Source: Mesonia phycicola
Lineage (GTDB): Bacteria > Bacteroidota > Bacteroidia > Flavobacteriales > Flavobacteriaceae
Assembly (NCBI RefSeq): GCF_900141885.1
Contig: NZ_FQYY01000004.1
Span: 63,277 to 127,276 of the forward strand
Direction of reading: 5' to 3'
Length of the DNA stretch: 64,000 nucleotides
In this document: piece by piece, positions 42,277 to 50,821 of the stretch
How positions within the stretch are numbered: position 1 is the stretch's first letter
Layout: each line of letters begins with the position of its first letter
The notes under the pieces: generated by a model
Told to the model about the DNA's origin: nothing
Seen by the model: only the letters and a program-made list of their open reading frames with translations
The model's database searches: none
Program-made: the position numbers and the translations under genes

Positions 42277-43419
42277 TTATAACATTCCTTTAGTGCTTGG
42301 TAAAATCATTTTTGCTGAATCTCTTTTTACGGCAACTTTAATAGCTTTAGCAAAGGCTTTAAAAATAGCTTCAATTTTATGATGCTCATTGGTGCCTTCT
42401 GCTTTTACATTTAGGTTAGCTTTAGCTCCATCTGTAAACGATTTAAAAAAGTGATAAAACATTTCTGTTGGCATTTTACCTACCATTTCTCGTTTAAAAT
42501 CTGCTTCCCACACTAGCCAATTTCTTCCGCCAAAATCGATGGCTACTTGTGCTAAACAGTCATCCATTGGCAGACAAAAACCGTAACGCTCAATACCCAA
42601 TTTATTACCCAAAGCTTTACTAAAAACTTCACCTAGCGCAATTGCGGTATCTTCTATAGTGTGGTGCTCATCTACTTCTAAATCTCCTTTTACCTGAATA
42701 GTTAAATCCATCTGACCATGACGAGAAATTTGATCTAACATATGATCAAAAAAAGCAATACCAGTATCTATGTTGCTTTTTCCTGTTCCATCTAGATTTA
42801 AATCGATAAAAATATCTGTTTCGTTGGTTTTTCTTGAAATTTGAGCAGATCTATCCGTCAGTTTCAAAAACTCGTAAATCTCTTTCCAAGAATTAGTTTC
42901 TAATGCTATGGCATTTTCTACTTTACTTTTATCATTTTTAATTTCATCGGCACCTAGTTCTATGTGAGTGTTAATAAAAATTCCTTTTCCTCCAAAATTG
43001 TAAGCAAATTCAACATCTGTTAAACGGTCACCTACCATAAAAGAGTTTTCTAAATCATATTTCCCTTCTTCTAAATACCCTTTTTGTTTTAACAAACCGA
43101 TATTTGGTTTTCTGGTATCTGCATTGTCTTTTGCAAAAGTTTTATCTATTAAACTCTCTTTAAAGACTGCTCCTTCATTAGCAAATACGTTTTCTATAAA
43201 ATTTTGAATTGGCCAAAATTCTTTTTCAGGAAAACTATCGGTTCCTAAACCATCTTGGTTAGTGACCATCACTAATTCAAAATCTAATTCTTTTGCAATT
43301 TTAGAAACATAGTAGATTGCTTCAGGATAAAATTCTAATTTTTCTAAACTATCTACCTGGTAATCTTCTGGTTCTTGTATTAAAGTACCATCACGATCTA
43401 TAAAAAGTATTTTTTTCAT
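42277..43419 (-). CDS. hisB: Bifunctional histidinol-phosphatase / imidazoleglycerol-phosphate dehydratase
   Basis: The protein has 380 residues. The N-terminal HAD-type phosphatase (about 1-165) has the catalytic FIDRDGTL and [10 protein letters not shown], then [12 protein letters not shown]. The C-terminal dehydratase (about 190-380) has [31 protein letters not shown] and the matching metal site [17 protein letters not shown]. It covers steps 6 and 8 of histidine synthesis. Fusion in this order is usual in Bacteroidetes and enterobacteria. Confidence 0.95.
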   Translation of the reverse strand: MKKILFIDRDGTLIQEPEDYQVDSLEKLEFYPEAIYYVSKIAKELDFELVMVTNQDGLGTDSFPEKEFWPIQNFIENVFANEGAVFKESLIDKTFAKDNADTRKPNIGLLKQKGYLEEGKYDLENSFMVGDRLTDVEFAYNFGGKGIFINTHIELGADEIKNDKSKVENAIALETNSWKEIYEFLKLTDRSAQISRKTNETDIFIDLNLDGTGKSNIDTGIAFFDHMLDQISRHGQMDLTIQVKGDLEVDEHHTIEDTAIALGEVFSKALGNKLGIERYGFCLPMDDCLAQVAIDFGGRNWLVWEADFKREMVGKMPTEMFYHFFKSFTDGAKANLNVKAEGTNEHHKIEAIFKAFAKAIKVAVKRDSAKMILPSTKGML

Positions 43420-43437
43420 ATTTATATTTTATTTCTC

Positions 43438-43535
43438 TGGATGAGATGCTGTCTCTCGAGTCCGCTCGGGATGACCAAGAAGTTCAACATGACAAATATT
43501 TGATAATTGTCATTATTGACTTCACCTAGAATCTC
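43438..43535. repeat. Degenerate repeat unit in the hisC-hisB gap
   Basis: GATGAGATGCTG with the CTCGAGTCCGCTCGGGATGA variant and CAACATGACA (43440-43492) is followed by a strongly decayed palindrome region ending in ATCTCATT (43530s). It is the outermost repeat of this family that I find on the right side. Confidence 0.65.
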
Positions 43536-43544
43536 ATTATATAT

Positions 43545-44594
43545 TTAATTATCAATTTCTTGTAAAACTTCTATCAACTTTTTATTTTCTTCTGAAGTAC
43601 CGATAGTAAAACGCAAGGTATTTTCACATAAGGGTTGATTGGTTCTGTTTCTAATTACAATTCCCATTTCTAATAATTGATTATACCTTTTAGTAGCGTT
43701 ATCTACTTTTACTAAAATAAAATTAGCTTCTGTTTCAAAAATTGTATCAATAAAGTTTACTTCTTGTAAAACTTCTATTAATTTTTCTCGCTCTATAATA
43801 ATCGATTCAACTTCATTAAAAACTTCATCTACTTTTAAGATGCGTTGTAATGCTTTTTGCTGAGTTAATTCGTTTACATTATAAGGAGGTTTAATTTTAT
43901 TTAATACAGAAATAATTTCTGCAGAAGCATAACAAACACCCAACCTTACTCCTGCCATACCGTAGGCTTTAGATAGCGTTTGGGTGACTATTATGTTTGG
44001 ATATATATCTAAAAAGTTAATCCAACTTTCGTAAGAAGAGAAATCTATATATGCTTCATCTATTACTACAATTCCATTAAAATTTTCAATTAAAGTTTTA
44101 ATAGAACGAGCATCAAAAGCATTACCCGTTGGGTTGTTTGGGTTACAAATAAAAATAAGCTTTGTAGTTTCTGTAACTTCATTTAGAATTGACTTTACAT
44201 CTAATTGAAACTCTTCTGTAAGTAAAACTTCTTTATTTTCTATATTATTGATTTCTGCCAATACTTTGTACATTCCGTAGGTTGGAGGTAAAGTAATAAT
44301 ATTGTCTTTTTGAGGTACACAGAATGCACGAAAGATTAAATCTAAAACTTCATCGCTACCATTACCTAGCAATATTTGGTCTGAATTTACATTTTTAAGC
44401 TTTGCTAATTCTGATTTTAAATCACGCTGCTGCGGATCTGGATAACGATTCACTCCATTTTCAAACGGATTTTCGTTAGCATCAAGAAAAATCATCTCAT
44501 TTCCGTTTGCTTTATATTCATCACGCGCTGATGAATATGGTTGTAATTTTTGAACGTTGGCTCGTACTAAGTTTTGTAAATTAAATTCGCTCAT
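43545..44594 (-). CDS. hisC: Histidinol-phosphate aminotransferase
   Basis: The protein has 349 residues and is a fold-type I aminotransferase. It has NPFENGVNRYPDPQQ, LLGNGSDEVLDLIFRAF, FICNPNNPTGNAFDA, VIDEAYIDFSSYES and the PLP lysine in TQTLSKAYGMAGVRLG (about residue 211). It converts imidazole acetol phosphate to histidinol phosphate. It lies one base from hisD, the tightest spacing of the operon. Confidence 0.95.
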   Translation of the reverse strand: MSEFNLQNLVRANVQKLQPYSSARDEYKANGNEMIFLDANENPFENGVNRYPDPQQRDLKSELAKLKNVNSDQILLGNGSDEVLDLIFRAFCVPQKDNIITLPPTYGMYKVLAEINNIENKEVLLTEEFQLDVKSILNEVTETTKLIFICNPNNPTGNAFDARSIKTLIENFNGIVVIDEAYIDFSSYESWINFLDIYPNIIVTQTLSKAYGMAGVRLGVCYASAEIISVLNKIKPPYNVNELTQQKALQRILKVDEVFNEVESIIIEREKLIEVLQEVNFIDTIFETEANFILVKVDNATKRYNQLLEMGIVIRNRTNQPLCENTLRFTIGTSEENKKLIEVLQEIDN

Positions 44595-44595
44595 A

Positions 44596-45882
44596 TTATT
44601 CTTCTAAACTTTTTAATCTTAAGGTTACAGCATTTTTATGTGCTTGTAAACCTTCTGCCTCTGCCATTAATTCTATAGCTTTTCCTATAGTTTTAATTCC
44701 TTTTTCATCTATTTTTTGAAAAGTCATACTCTTTTGAAAACTGTCTAAATTTACTCCGCTATATTGTTTTGCATAAGCATTTGTAGGCAACGTATGGTTG
44801 GTACCTGAAGCGTAATCTCCTGCACTTTCTGGCGTGTAATTACCAATAAAAACCGAACCCGCATTTTCAATACCGTCTACAAAAAATTTTTCATTTTCTG
44901 CAATTACAATAAAATGTTCTGGAGCATACTGGTTGATTAAATTTAAAGCTACTTCCTCATCTTTAACCAAAATAAGTTTAGAATTTTCAATAGCTTTAGT
45001 AGCAATATCTTTTCTTGGTAATTTTTCTAATTGACTTTCCACTTCTTTTTCTACACTCTCTAAAATCTCTTCAGAAGTAGTGACTAAAATTACCTGACTA
45101 TCTGCGCCGTGTTCTGCTTGCGAAAGTAAATCTGAAGCTACAAAACTCGGCTTGGCAGTTTCATCTGCAAATACCAATAATTCTGAAGGTCCCGCTGGCA
45201 TATCTATAGCGACATTAAATCTTGTTGCTAGTTGTTTGGCTACCGTTACAAATTGATTACCCGGACCAAAAATTTTATAGACTTGCGGAATAGTTTCTGT
45301 ACCAAATGTCATCCCTGCAATTGCTTGAATACCACCAACTTTAAATATTTTGGTTACTCCGCATAAATTTGCAGTGTATAAAATAGCTGGATTAATTTTT
45401 CCTTCTTTATTAGGTGGTGTACAAAGAATAATCTCTTTACAACCTGCCAAATTAGCTGGTATTGCTAGCATTAAAATAGTTGAAAATAAAGGTGCAGAAC
45501 CTCCTGGAATGTATAAACCTACTTTTTGGATAGGTCTTTTTTCTTGCCAGCATTTTACACCACTTTGTGTCTCAACTTCTACTCTATCTGTTTTTTGAGC
45601 AGCGTGAAATTTAGTAATATTTTCTTTAGCAAGCTGAATAGCACTTTTTAGCTCTGTTGAAATTTCTTTTTCTGCAGAAACAATTTCTTCCATAGAAACT
45701 TGAAAATTATTTAAAGAAATTCCGTCAAATAAGCTTGTGTATTTTGTGATGGCTTGATCTCCTTTTGTTTTTACTTCTGCAAAAATTTCATTTACCGTTG
45801 CTTCAATATCATCAATAGTTTGTGTTGGTCTTTTCAAGATATCTGACCAATTTTTTTGAAGTGGATTTTTTATAATTTTCAT
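44596..45882 (-). CDS. hisD: Histidinol dehydrogenase
   Basis: The protein has 428 residues. Blocks are GLYIPGGSAPLFSTILMLAI, KEIILCTPP, the NAD-binding FGPGNQFVTVAKQL, MPAGPSELLVFADE, the zinc-site QAEHGADSQVIL, and the catalytic YAPEHFIVIAE and SAGDYASGTNHTLPT. It catalyses the last two oxidations to histidine. Length and motif order are standard. Confidence 0.96.
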   Translation of the reverse strand: MKIIKNPLQKNWSDILKRPTQTIDDIEATVNEIFAEVKTKGDQAITKYTSLFDGISLNNFQVSMEEIVSAEKEISTELKSAIQLAKENITKFHAAQKTDRVEVETQSGVKCWQEKRPIQKVGLYIPGGSAPLFSTILMLAIPANLAGCKEIILCTPPNKEGKINPAILYTANLCGVTKIFKVGGIQAIAGMTFGTETIPQVYKIFGPGNQFVTVAKQLATRFNVAIDMPAGPSELLVFADETAKPSFVASDLLSQAEHGADSQVILVTTSEEILESVEKEVESQLEKLPRKDIATKAIENSKLILVKDEEVALNLINQYAPEHFIVIAENEKFFVDGIENAGSVFIGNYTPESAGDYASGTNHTLPTNAYAKQYSGVNLDSFQKSMTFQKIDEKGIKTIGKAIELMAEAEGLQAHKNAVTLRLKSLEE

Positions 45883-45926
45883 AATTATATTTTTTTACCT
45901 TTTTAGTCCGATTGAGGTGACAGATT

Positions 45927-46784
45927 CTACAATACCATTTTTTCTATTGGGCAAATAAGAATACCTTCTGCTCCGTTATTTTTTAGCTCGTCGATCACTT
46001 CCCAAAAAGCTTCTTCATTAATAACAGAGTGTAAAGAACTCCATCCTTCTCTTGCTAACGGAAGTAAAGTTGGGCTCTTCATTCCTGGTAAAATTTCTAC
46101 TATTTTGTCTATATTTTTATTTGGAGCATTTAGTAGAATATATTTAGATGTTCTTGCTTTTAAAACTGATTGAATTCTGAATTGTAATTTCTTTAAAATT
46201 TCATTTGCTTCTGCAGAAATTTTAGGAGATACAGCTAAAACCGCTTCACTAGTTAAAATTTGCTCAACTTCTTTTAAATTGTTTTTAAATAAAGTGCTAC
46301 CGCTAGAAACAATATCTACAATTGCATCTGCCAAACCTATGTTGGGTGCTATTTCTACAGAGCCTGATATTTGGTGTAAATCTGCGGTGATATTTTGTTT
46401 AGCTAAATAGTTTTTTACAGTATTAGGGTAAGAAGTGGCTATTTTTTTGCCTTGTAAATCTTGTATACCGTTATAGGTTTTTCCTTTAGGGATGGCTATA
46501 GAAACTTTACATTTAGAGAACCCTAATTTCTCTACTATTTGTAAATCTTCTCCTTTTTCTATCAGTAAATTTTCTCCTACAATAGCTAAATCTACTACTC
46601 CATCTCTTAAATATTGAGGTATATCTCCGTTTCTTAAATACAATACTTCTAACGGAAAGTTTCTTGCACTAGTTTTTAATTGATCTCTACCATTATCAAT
46701 ATAAATACCTGCTTCTTTAAGAATTTTAATAGAGTCTTCATTAAGACGACCTGATTTTTGAATAGCAATTTTTAATTTTTTCAT
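45927..46784 (-). CDS. hisG: ATP phosphoribosyltransferase, long form
   Basis: The protein has 285 residues, first enzyme of histidine synthesis. It begins KLKIAIQKSGRLNEDSIKIL. The phosphoribosyl-diphosphate site is in LADAIVDIVSSGSTLFKN (about residue 158). The C-terminal regulatory ACT-like domain is present (about 210-285: LLPLAREGWSSLHSVINEEA), so it should be feedback-inhibited by histidine and not need HisZ. It is the first structural gene behind the attenuator. Confidence 0.96.
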   Translation of the reverse strand: MKKLKIAIQKSGRLNEDSIKILKEAGIYIDNGRDQLKTSARNFPLEVLYLRNGDIPQYLRDGVVDLAIVGENLLIEKGEDLQIVEKLGFSKCKVSIAIPKGKTYNGIQDLQGKKIATSYPNTVKNYLAKQNITADLHQISGSVEIAPNIGLADAIVDIVSSGSTLFKNNLKEVEQILTSEAVLAVSPKISAEANEILKKLQFRIQSVLKARTSKYILLNAPNKNIDKIVEILPGMKSPTLLPLAREGWSSLHSVINEEAFWEVIDELKNNGAEGILICPIEKMVL

Positions 46785-46823
46785 TTTTTAAATTTCAGGT
46801 TTGAATAATTACAGACAGGCAAC

Positions 46824-46856
46824 AAAAAACCCGTTTGAAATTACTCAAACGGGTTT
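46824..46856 (-). terminator. Attenuator terminator of the his operon
   Basis: AAACCCGTTTGA (46827-46838) pairs perfectly with TCAAACGGGTTT (46845-46856), a 12-bp stem with a 6-base loop. In the direction of transcription it is followed by six T. It lies between the leader peptide and hisG. Its 5' arm on the minus strand (ACCCGTTTGAG) can alternatively pair with CTCAAGCGAGGT at the end of the leader peptide (46892-46903). Confidence 0.88.
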
Positions 46857-46889
46857 GTAAATTATTTTTGAATTACATCAAATACAAAA

Positions 46890-46946
46890 TCACCTCGCTT
46901 GAGCGTGGATATGAAAATGATGATGATGTAAGTTTAAATCTCTCAT
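46890..46946 (-). CDS. hisL: His operon leader peptide
   Basis: An 18-codon frame reads MRDLNLHHHHFHIHAQAR. Six of eight consecutive codons are His (four in a row, then F-H-I-H). It precedes the terminator at 46824-46856 and hisG. This is the classical arrangement for ribosome-mediated attenuation: when charged His-tRNA is scarce the ribosome stalls on the CAT run. The last codons of the frame form the candidate antiterminator strand. It was identified by reading the sequence directly, and the frame is too short to appear in normal gene calls. Confidence 0.88.
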   Translation of the reverse strand: MRDLNLHHHHFHIHAQAR

Positions 46947-46954
46947 TGTGGTTA

Positions 46955-46962
46955 CAAACTTA
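46955..46962 (-). promoter_or_regulatory. Candidate -7 box of the his promoter
   Basis: The minus strand has TAAGTTTG, matching TAnnTTTG, eight bases upstream of the leader-peptide ATG. If used, the leader would be nearly leaderless (5' end only a few bases before the ATG). The -33 region is weak. Confidence 0.45.
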
Positions 46963-47010
46963 TAAATAAATTACTTAAAAAAACTAATTTTAGATAAATT
47001 TAATTTTTGT

Positions 47011-47829
47011 TTAATTATTTCCAAGAATAATTGGCATTCCTTCCTCTCCGCTTCCTATTACAATTACTTTAGCATTAGATGATTTTGAAAGTTCTACCGT
47101 AGCTTGTATTCCCTTCTCTTTCAACACCTTATCTGTTAAAGATTGACTTAAAATAGTATTAGCTCTAGCTTTACCCTCTGCTTCAATTTTTTGTCTTTCT
47201 GCTTCTTTAGTTGCTTTAGTTAATCTAAACTCATACTCTAAAGATTCTTGCTCTTGACGTAATTTACGCTCAATTGCATCTTTAATTGTAGTTGGTAAAG
47301 ACACATCTCTCACTAAAATTTCGTTTACTTGTACATATTGATTTTTAAGCAACACTTGTGTTTCTTCTAAAATTTCTTTTTGTATTGCCTCTCTTTTACT
47401 GGCATATAATTGTTCTGGACTATATCTACCAACCACTGCTCTAGCAGCAGACCTTACTGCTGGTTTTAATAACCTCTCGATGTACTCTTCTCCTTTTTCT
47501 TTATGAAGTTTACCTAAATCGGCATATTTAGGCTGAAACCAAGTAGAAGCATCTAATTTAATTTCTAAACCATTAGAGCTTAGTACTTGCATTTTTTCTT
47601 CTAAAGATTGTTGTCTTACCTCATATACAAAAACACTGTTCCAAGGAGCTACAAAATGAAAACCTTCTCCCATTGGAGGTTCGTTAGTTACTACACCACC
47701 ACCTAAAGTTTTATACAAAACTCCAGCTTCTCCAGAACCAATAGTCACGGTAGATTTAAATAGTATCACTAAAAAAACTATTCCTATAACAACTAATGGT
47801 AGTGTTACTTTGGGTATTTTATTATTCAT
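47011..47829 (-). CDS. Prohibitin-type SPFH (band 7) protein
   Basis: The protein has 272 residues from the ATG at 47829, chosen because an earlier ATG would overlap the preceding gene. One N-terminal membrane segment (VTLPLVVIGIVFLVILF) is followed by the SPFH domain (TVTIGSGEAGVLYKTLGGGV, then EGFHFVAPWNSVFVYEVRQQ). A long coiled coil (about 185-235: RLTKATKEAERQKIEAEGKA) leads to a prohibitin-type end. Such proteins form large membrane rings that scaffold or regulate membrane proteases such as FtsH. The partner here is not known. Confidence 0.85.
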   Translation of the reverse strand: MNNKIPKVTLPLVVIGIVFLVILFKSTVTIGSGEAGVLYKTLGGGVVTNEPPMGEGFHFVAPWNSVFVYEVRQQSLEEKMQVLSSNGLEIKLDASTWFQPKYADLGKLHKEKGEEYIERLLKPAVRSAARAVVGRYSPEQLYASKREAIQKEILEETQVLLKNQYVQVNEILVRDVSLPTTIKDAIERKLRQEQESLEYEFRLTKATKEAERQKIEAEGKARANTILSQSLTDKVLKEKGIQATVELSKSSNAKVIVIGSGEEGMPIILGNN

Positions 47830-47839
47830 TTTAAATTGA

Positions 47840-49861
47840 TTATATGAGTCCATAATATTTTCTTAAAAACCATTCTGAAGACAAACAAAATATTATTATC
47901 ACTAATAAATAGAACCAATCTATTAATGGTGAAATTTCTGTTTTACTTTTTTGAATAGGTTTAAATTGTTTGTTATTTAATAATTGACTTTTTATTTTAC
48001 TAAAATCTTCTAAAAAATAAACTTCAGAATTTAGTTGTAGAAGTCCGTTAAGATTAGCATTTAAATATTGCTTTTCTACATCGTAATCTACAATAGTAAA
48101 ATTACCAGATTTTGAAATTTGCTCGTTTTCTACTTTTGTTGTAAAACTATAATCTCCAGCAGATAAATTACTTAAATCTACTTCATAATGATTATTTTTA
48201 AGTAGAAAAGGAAAAATTTGTGAAGCATTAGTCGCTTTATTTTTCACGGTAAGATTCAATTTACCACGCGCATCAAATTCATAGTTCTTATCAAAATATT
48301 GAGCCTGAAAAACAATATTTTCTCCAGAATTATAAAAAGAGTTATAGTCTAATTGAAGACGTTCTCTACGTTTGTTTGATGCTAAATATTGAATAAGTTT
48401 CCCAAAAAACTCATCATATACAGTAAAATCTTCTTCCTGTAAAAAACTTTGAGCTCTCCACCTCCAAATATTTTCTCCAAATATAAACCCTAATCGCTGA
48501 TTGCCATTTTCTACCGTAGCCAATAGTGGAGATTCTGTTACATATCCATTTATAGATTGATTTAAAAATGTGTTTACTGTTGTAGAGAAAGAAATATCTC
48601 CAAATTTATCTTGTAACGGCGGAAACTTATTAAAACCAATATCTTCTAACTGAAATGATGTGTAATTAGCATTATAATTAGCCAAATAATCTTCTTCTTG
48701 ATTAGAAGTTTGTTTTGTAAAAATTGTTTGGTTTCTATTTAAAAATTGATAATCTGTTTTTGTACCTGTTACCGTTAATGAGTTTAAGCCTAAGCGATTA
48801 ATTTGCTCGTAAGCGGTACTAAATTTTGAGTTAGGTTGGTATAAAATTATTAATTGATAGTTACCCCAATCAATATCATCATCAATATCTTTAATAGTAG
48901 CCTGTCTTTGTTGGTTGTGTTCTATTGATTTTTTAAAACTCCCTAAATCAGGATGAATAATATCTGATACTAAAAGAACATTTGTTTTTTCATCAATAAC
49001 TTCTACAGCAAAATTCTTCGTGTTATTTTCTGTATTTTTTTCATTTTCTAATGCTTGAATAGAAACTGAATATGTTTTTACACCTACACTATTAGCAGGT
49101 AGTGTGGCATTTACCACAGAAGAAGTTTTTTGTTTACCAAACGTAATATTCTCTGTATAAACAATTTGTTTACCTTGTTTAATAGTAAAACGTTGTGTAA
49201 TATTTTTATCTCCTGTATAATTTACAAATATTTCTACTGGAAACTTGTTATTAATAAATGCGTAACGATTGGCATTTAATTGTGCTATTTTTAAATCTAC
49301 ATATTGTGTAGTATCACCTACTACTACTGGAAATATAGTTTGGTTAAATTGTTTGGCCGAAAACGTATAATCTTGACCGTAGGTTTGATTTCCGTCAGAA
49401 ATAAATACAACTGGAGCTGTTTGGTTTTTGTAAAGTTTATCTAAATTAGTTATTGCTTGATTTAAATTACTTTGTTTTTCTGAAAAGGATAACGAATCAT
49501 TTTTTTCAAAATTCTCTCCAAAAGTATATTCTTCCACAGAAAAACTTTTATTAATTTCTTCATCTTGTAGTAATTGTGTTACTAAAGAAGATACATTTTT
49601 ACTTTTACCTAAATTTTGAATAGATGAAGAGTTATCTACCGCAACAACTAAAGAAGGTTTTTCTATAGTATAAGTAGTATTTTCAAATTTAGGATTAATT
49701 AGTAATAGAAATACCGAGAAGTAGGTAATAAAACGCAAAGCACTGAATAGTTTCCAGTGCTTTGGACGTTTATTTTTCTCTTTATAATAATATTGTACCA
49801 ATGCCAATACCAAAGCTGCAAGAACAGCTAAGATGATATAAATTATAGTTGGTACACTCAT
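47840..49861 (-). CDS. VWA-domain membrane protein
   Basis: The protein has 673 residues. Two membrane helices at the N-terminus (IIYIILAVLAALVLALVQYY and LRFITYFSVFLLLINP) and one at the C-terminus (DWFYLLVIIIFCLSSEWFLR) flank a large soluble part. A von Willebrand A domain follows residue 60, with a MIDAS-like DNSSSI (about residue 70). A second alpha/beta region (TNVLLVSDIIHPDLGSFKKS) resembles glutamine-amidotransferase-like domains found in Bacteroidetes BatA-like proteins. A role in envelope stress or aerotolerance is suggested by analogy only. Confidence 0.7.
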   Translation of the reverse strand: MSVPTIIYIILAVLAALVLALVQYYYKEKNKRPKHWKLFSALRFITYFSVFLLLINPKFENTTYTIEKPSLVVAVDNSSSIQNLGKSKNVSSLVTQLLQDEEINKSFSVEEYTFGENFEKNDSLSFSEKQSNLNQAITNLDKLYKNQTAPVVFISDGNQTYGQDYTFSAKQFNQTIFPVVVGDTTQYVDLKIAQLNANRYAFINNKFPVEIFVNYTGDKNITQRFTIKQGKQIVYTENITFGKQKTSSVVNATLPANSVGVKTYSVSIQALENEKNTENNTKNFAVEVIDEKTNVLLVSDIIHPDLGSFKKSIEHNQQRQATIKDIDDDIDWGNYQLIILYQPNSKFSTAYEQINRLGLNSLTVTGTKTDYQFLNRNQTIFTKQTSNQEEDYLANYNANYTSFQLEDIGFNKFPPLQDKFGDISFSTTVNTFLNQSINGYVTESPLLATVENGNQRLGFIFGENIWRWRAQSFLQEEDFTVYDEFFGKLIQYLASNKRRERLQLDYNSFYNSGENIVFQAQYFDKNYEFDARGKLNLTVKNKATNASQIFPFLLKNNHYEVDLSNLSAGDYSFTTKVENEQISKSGNFTIVDYDVEKQYLNANLNGLLQLNSEVYFLEDFSKIKSQLLNNKQFKPIQKSKTEISPLIDWFYLLVIIIFCLSSEWFLRKYYGLI

Positions 49862-49932
49862 TAAATAAATTTGAATTTTTATAGTTATTTTATAGTAACT
49901 AAATAACTATGATTTAGTTTTTTAGAAAAAAA

Positions 49933-50679
49933 TTAAGTTAGCATACCGCCATCTACATTAATAACTTGACCTGTAATATAACCACTTAAATCACTTCCTA
50001 AGAAAACACAAGCATTTGCAATATCTTCTGGAGAACCACCACGTTTTAATGGAATATTTTCTCTCCACCCTTGTACAGTTTTCTCGTCTAATTTTGCTGT
50101 CATTTCTGTTTCTATAAATCCTGGTGCAATTACATTTGTTCTAATATTTCTAGAACCTAACTCTAAAGCCATAGATTTTGAAAAACCAATAATTCCTGCC
50201 TTAGAAGCTGCGTAGTTAGATTGCCCTGCATTACCTTTAACACCAACTACAGAACTCATATTAATAATACTACCGTAGCGTTGTTTTAACATGGTACGCT
50301 GTACAGCTTTTGTCATGTTAAAGATAGATTTAAGGTTTACTTCTATAACCTTATCAAAATCTTCTTCGCTCATACGCATTAACAAATTGTCTTTGGTAAT
50401 ACCTGCGTTGTTAATTAAAATATCTATGCTACTAAAATCTTCTGTTACTTTACTTATTAAGTCTTGAGCTTCTTCAAAACTAGCTGCATTACTTTTATAA
50501 GCTTTCGCTTTTACTCCTAATTTGGTAAGTTCTTGTTCTAATTCTTCTGCAGCTTCTACAGAAGAGCTATAGGTAAATGCCACGTTTGCTCCATTTTCTG
50601 CAAAAACTTTAGCTATTCCTCTACCAATACCTCTACTAGCACCGGTAATGATGGCATTTTTTCCTTCTAGTAATTTCAT
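49933..50679 (-). CDS. fabG: 3-oxoacyl-ACP reductase
   Basis: The protein has 248 residues and is a classical short-chain dehydrogenase. The cofactor loop is AIITGASRGIGRGIAKVFAE. INNAGITKDNLLMRMSEEDF contains the NNAG motif and the FabG-type phrase. The catalytic Ser-Tyr-Lys is in MSSVVGVKGNAGQSNYAASK. The end ITGQVINVDGGML is standard. It reduces 3-oxoacyl-ACP in fatty acid elongation. Confidence 0.95.
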   Translation of the reverse strand: MKLLEGKNAIITGASRGIGRGIAKVFAENGANVAFTYSSSVEAAEELEQELTKLGVKAKAYKSNAASFEEAQDLISKVTEDFSSIDILINNAGITKDNLLMRMSEEDFDKVIEVNLKSIFNMTKAVQRTMLKQRYGSIINMSSVVGVKGNAGQSNYAASKAGIIGFSKSMALELGSRNIRTNVIAPGFIETEMTAKLDEKTVQGWRENIPLKRGGSPEDIANACVFLGSDLSGYITGQVINVDGGMLT

Positions 50680-50740
50680 AATTAAAATTATTTATTTATC
50701 GCAAAGCCAAATATAACTATATGTACAATGAAGACATAAA

Positions 50741-50768
50741 AAAACCTCTTGAAATCTCAAGAGGTTTT
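50741..50768 (-). terminator. Terminator after the M16 peptidase gene
   Basis: AAAACCTCTTGA (50741-50752) pairs with TCAAGAGGTTTT (50757-50768), a perfect 12-bp stem with a 4-base loop. A/T runs on both flanks support termination on the minus strand. Confidence 0.85.
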
Positions 50769-50821
50769 AAAAATTATTAAATAATAATATTAACTCGTAT
50801 TTAAAATAATGCTTTTTTTGC

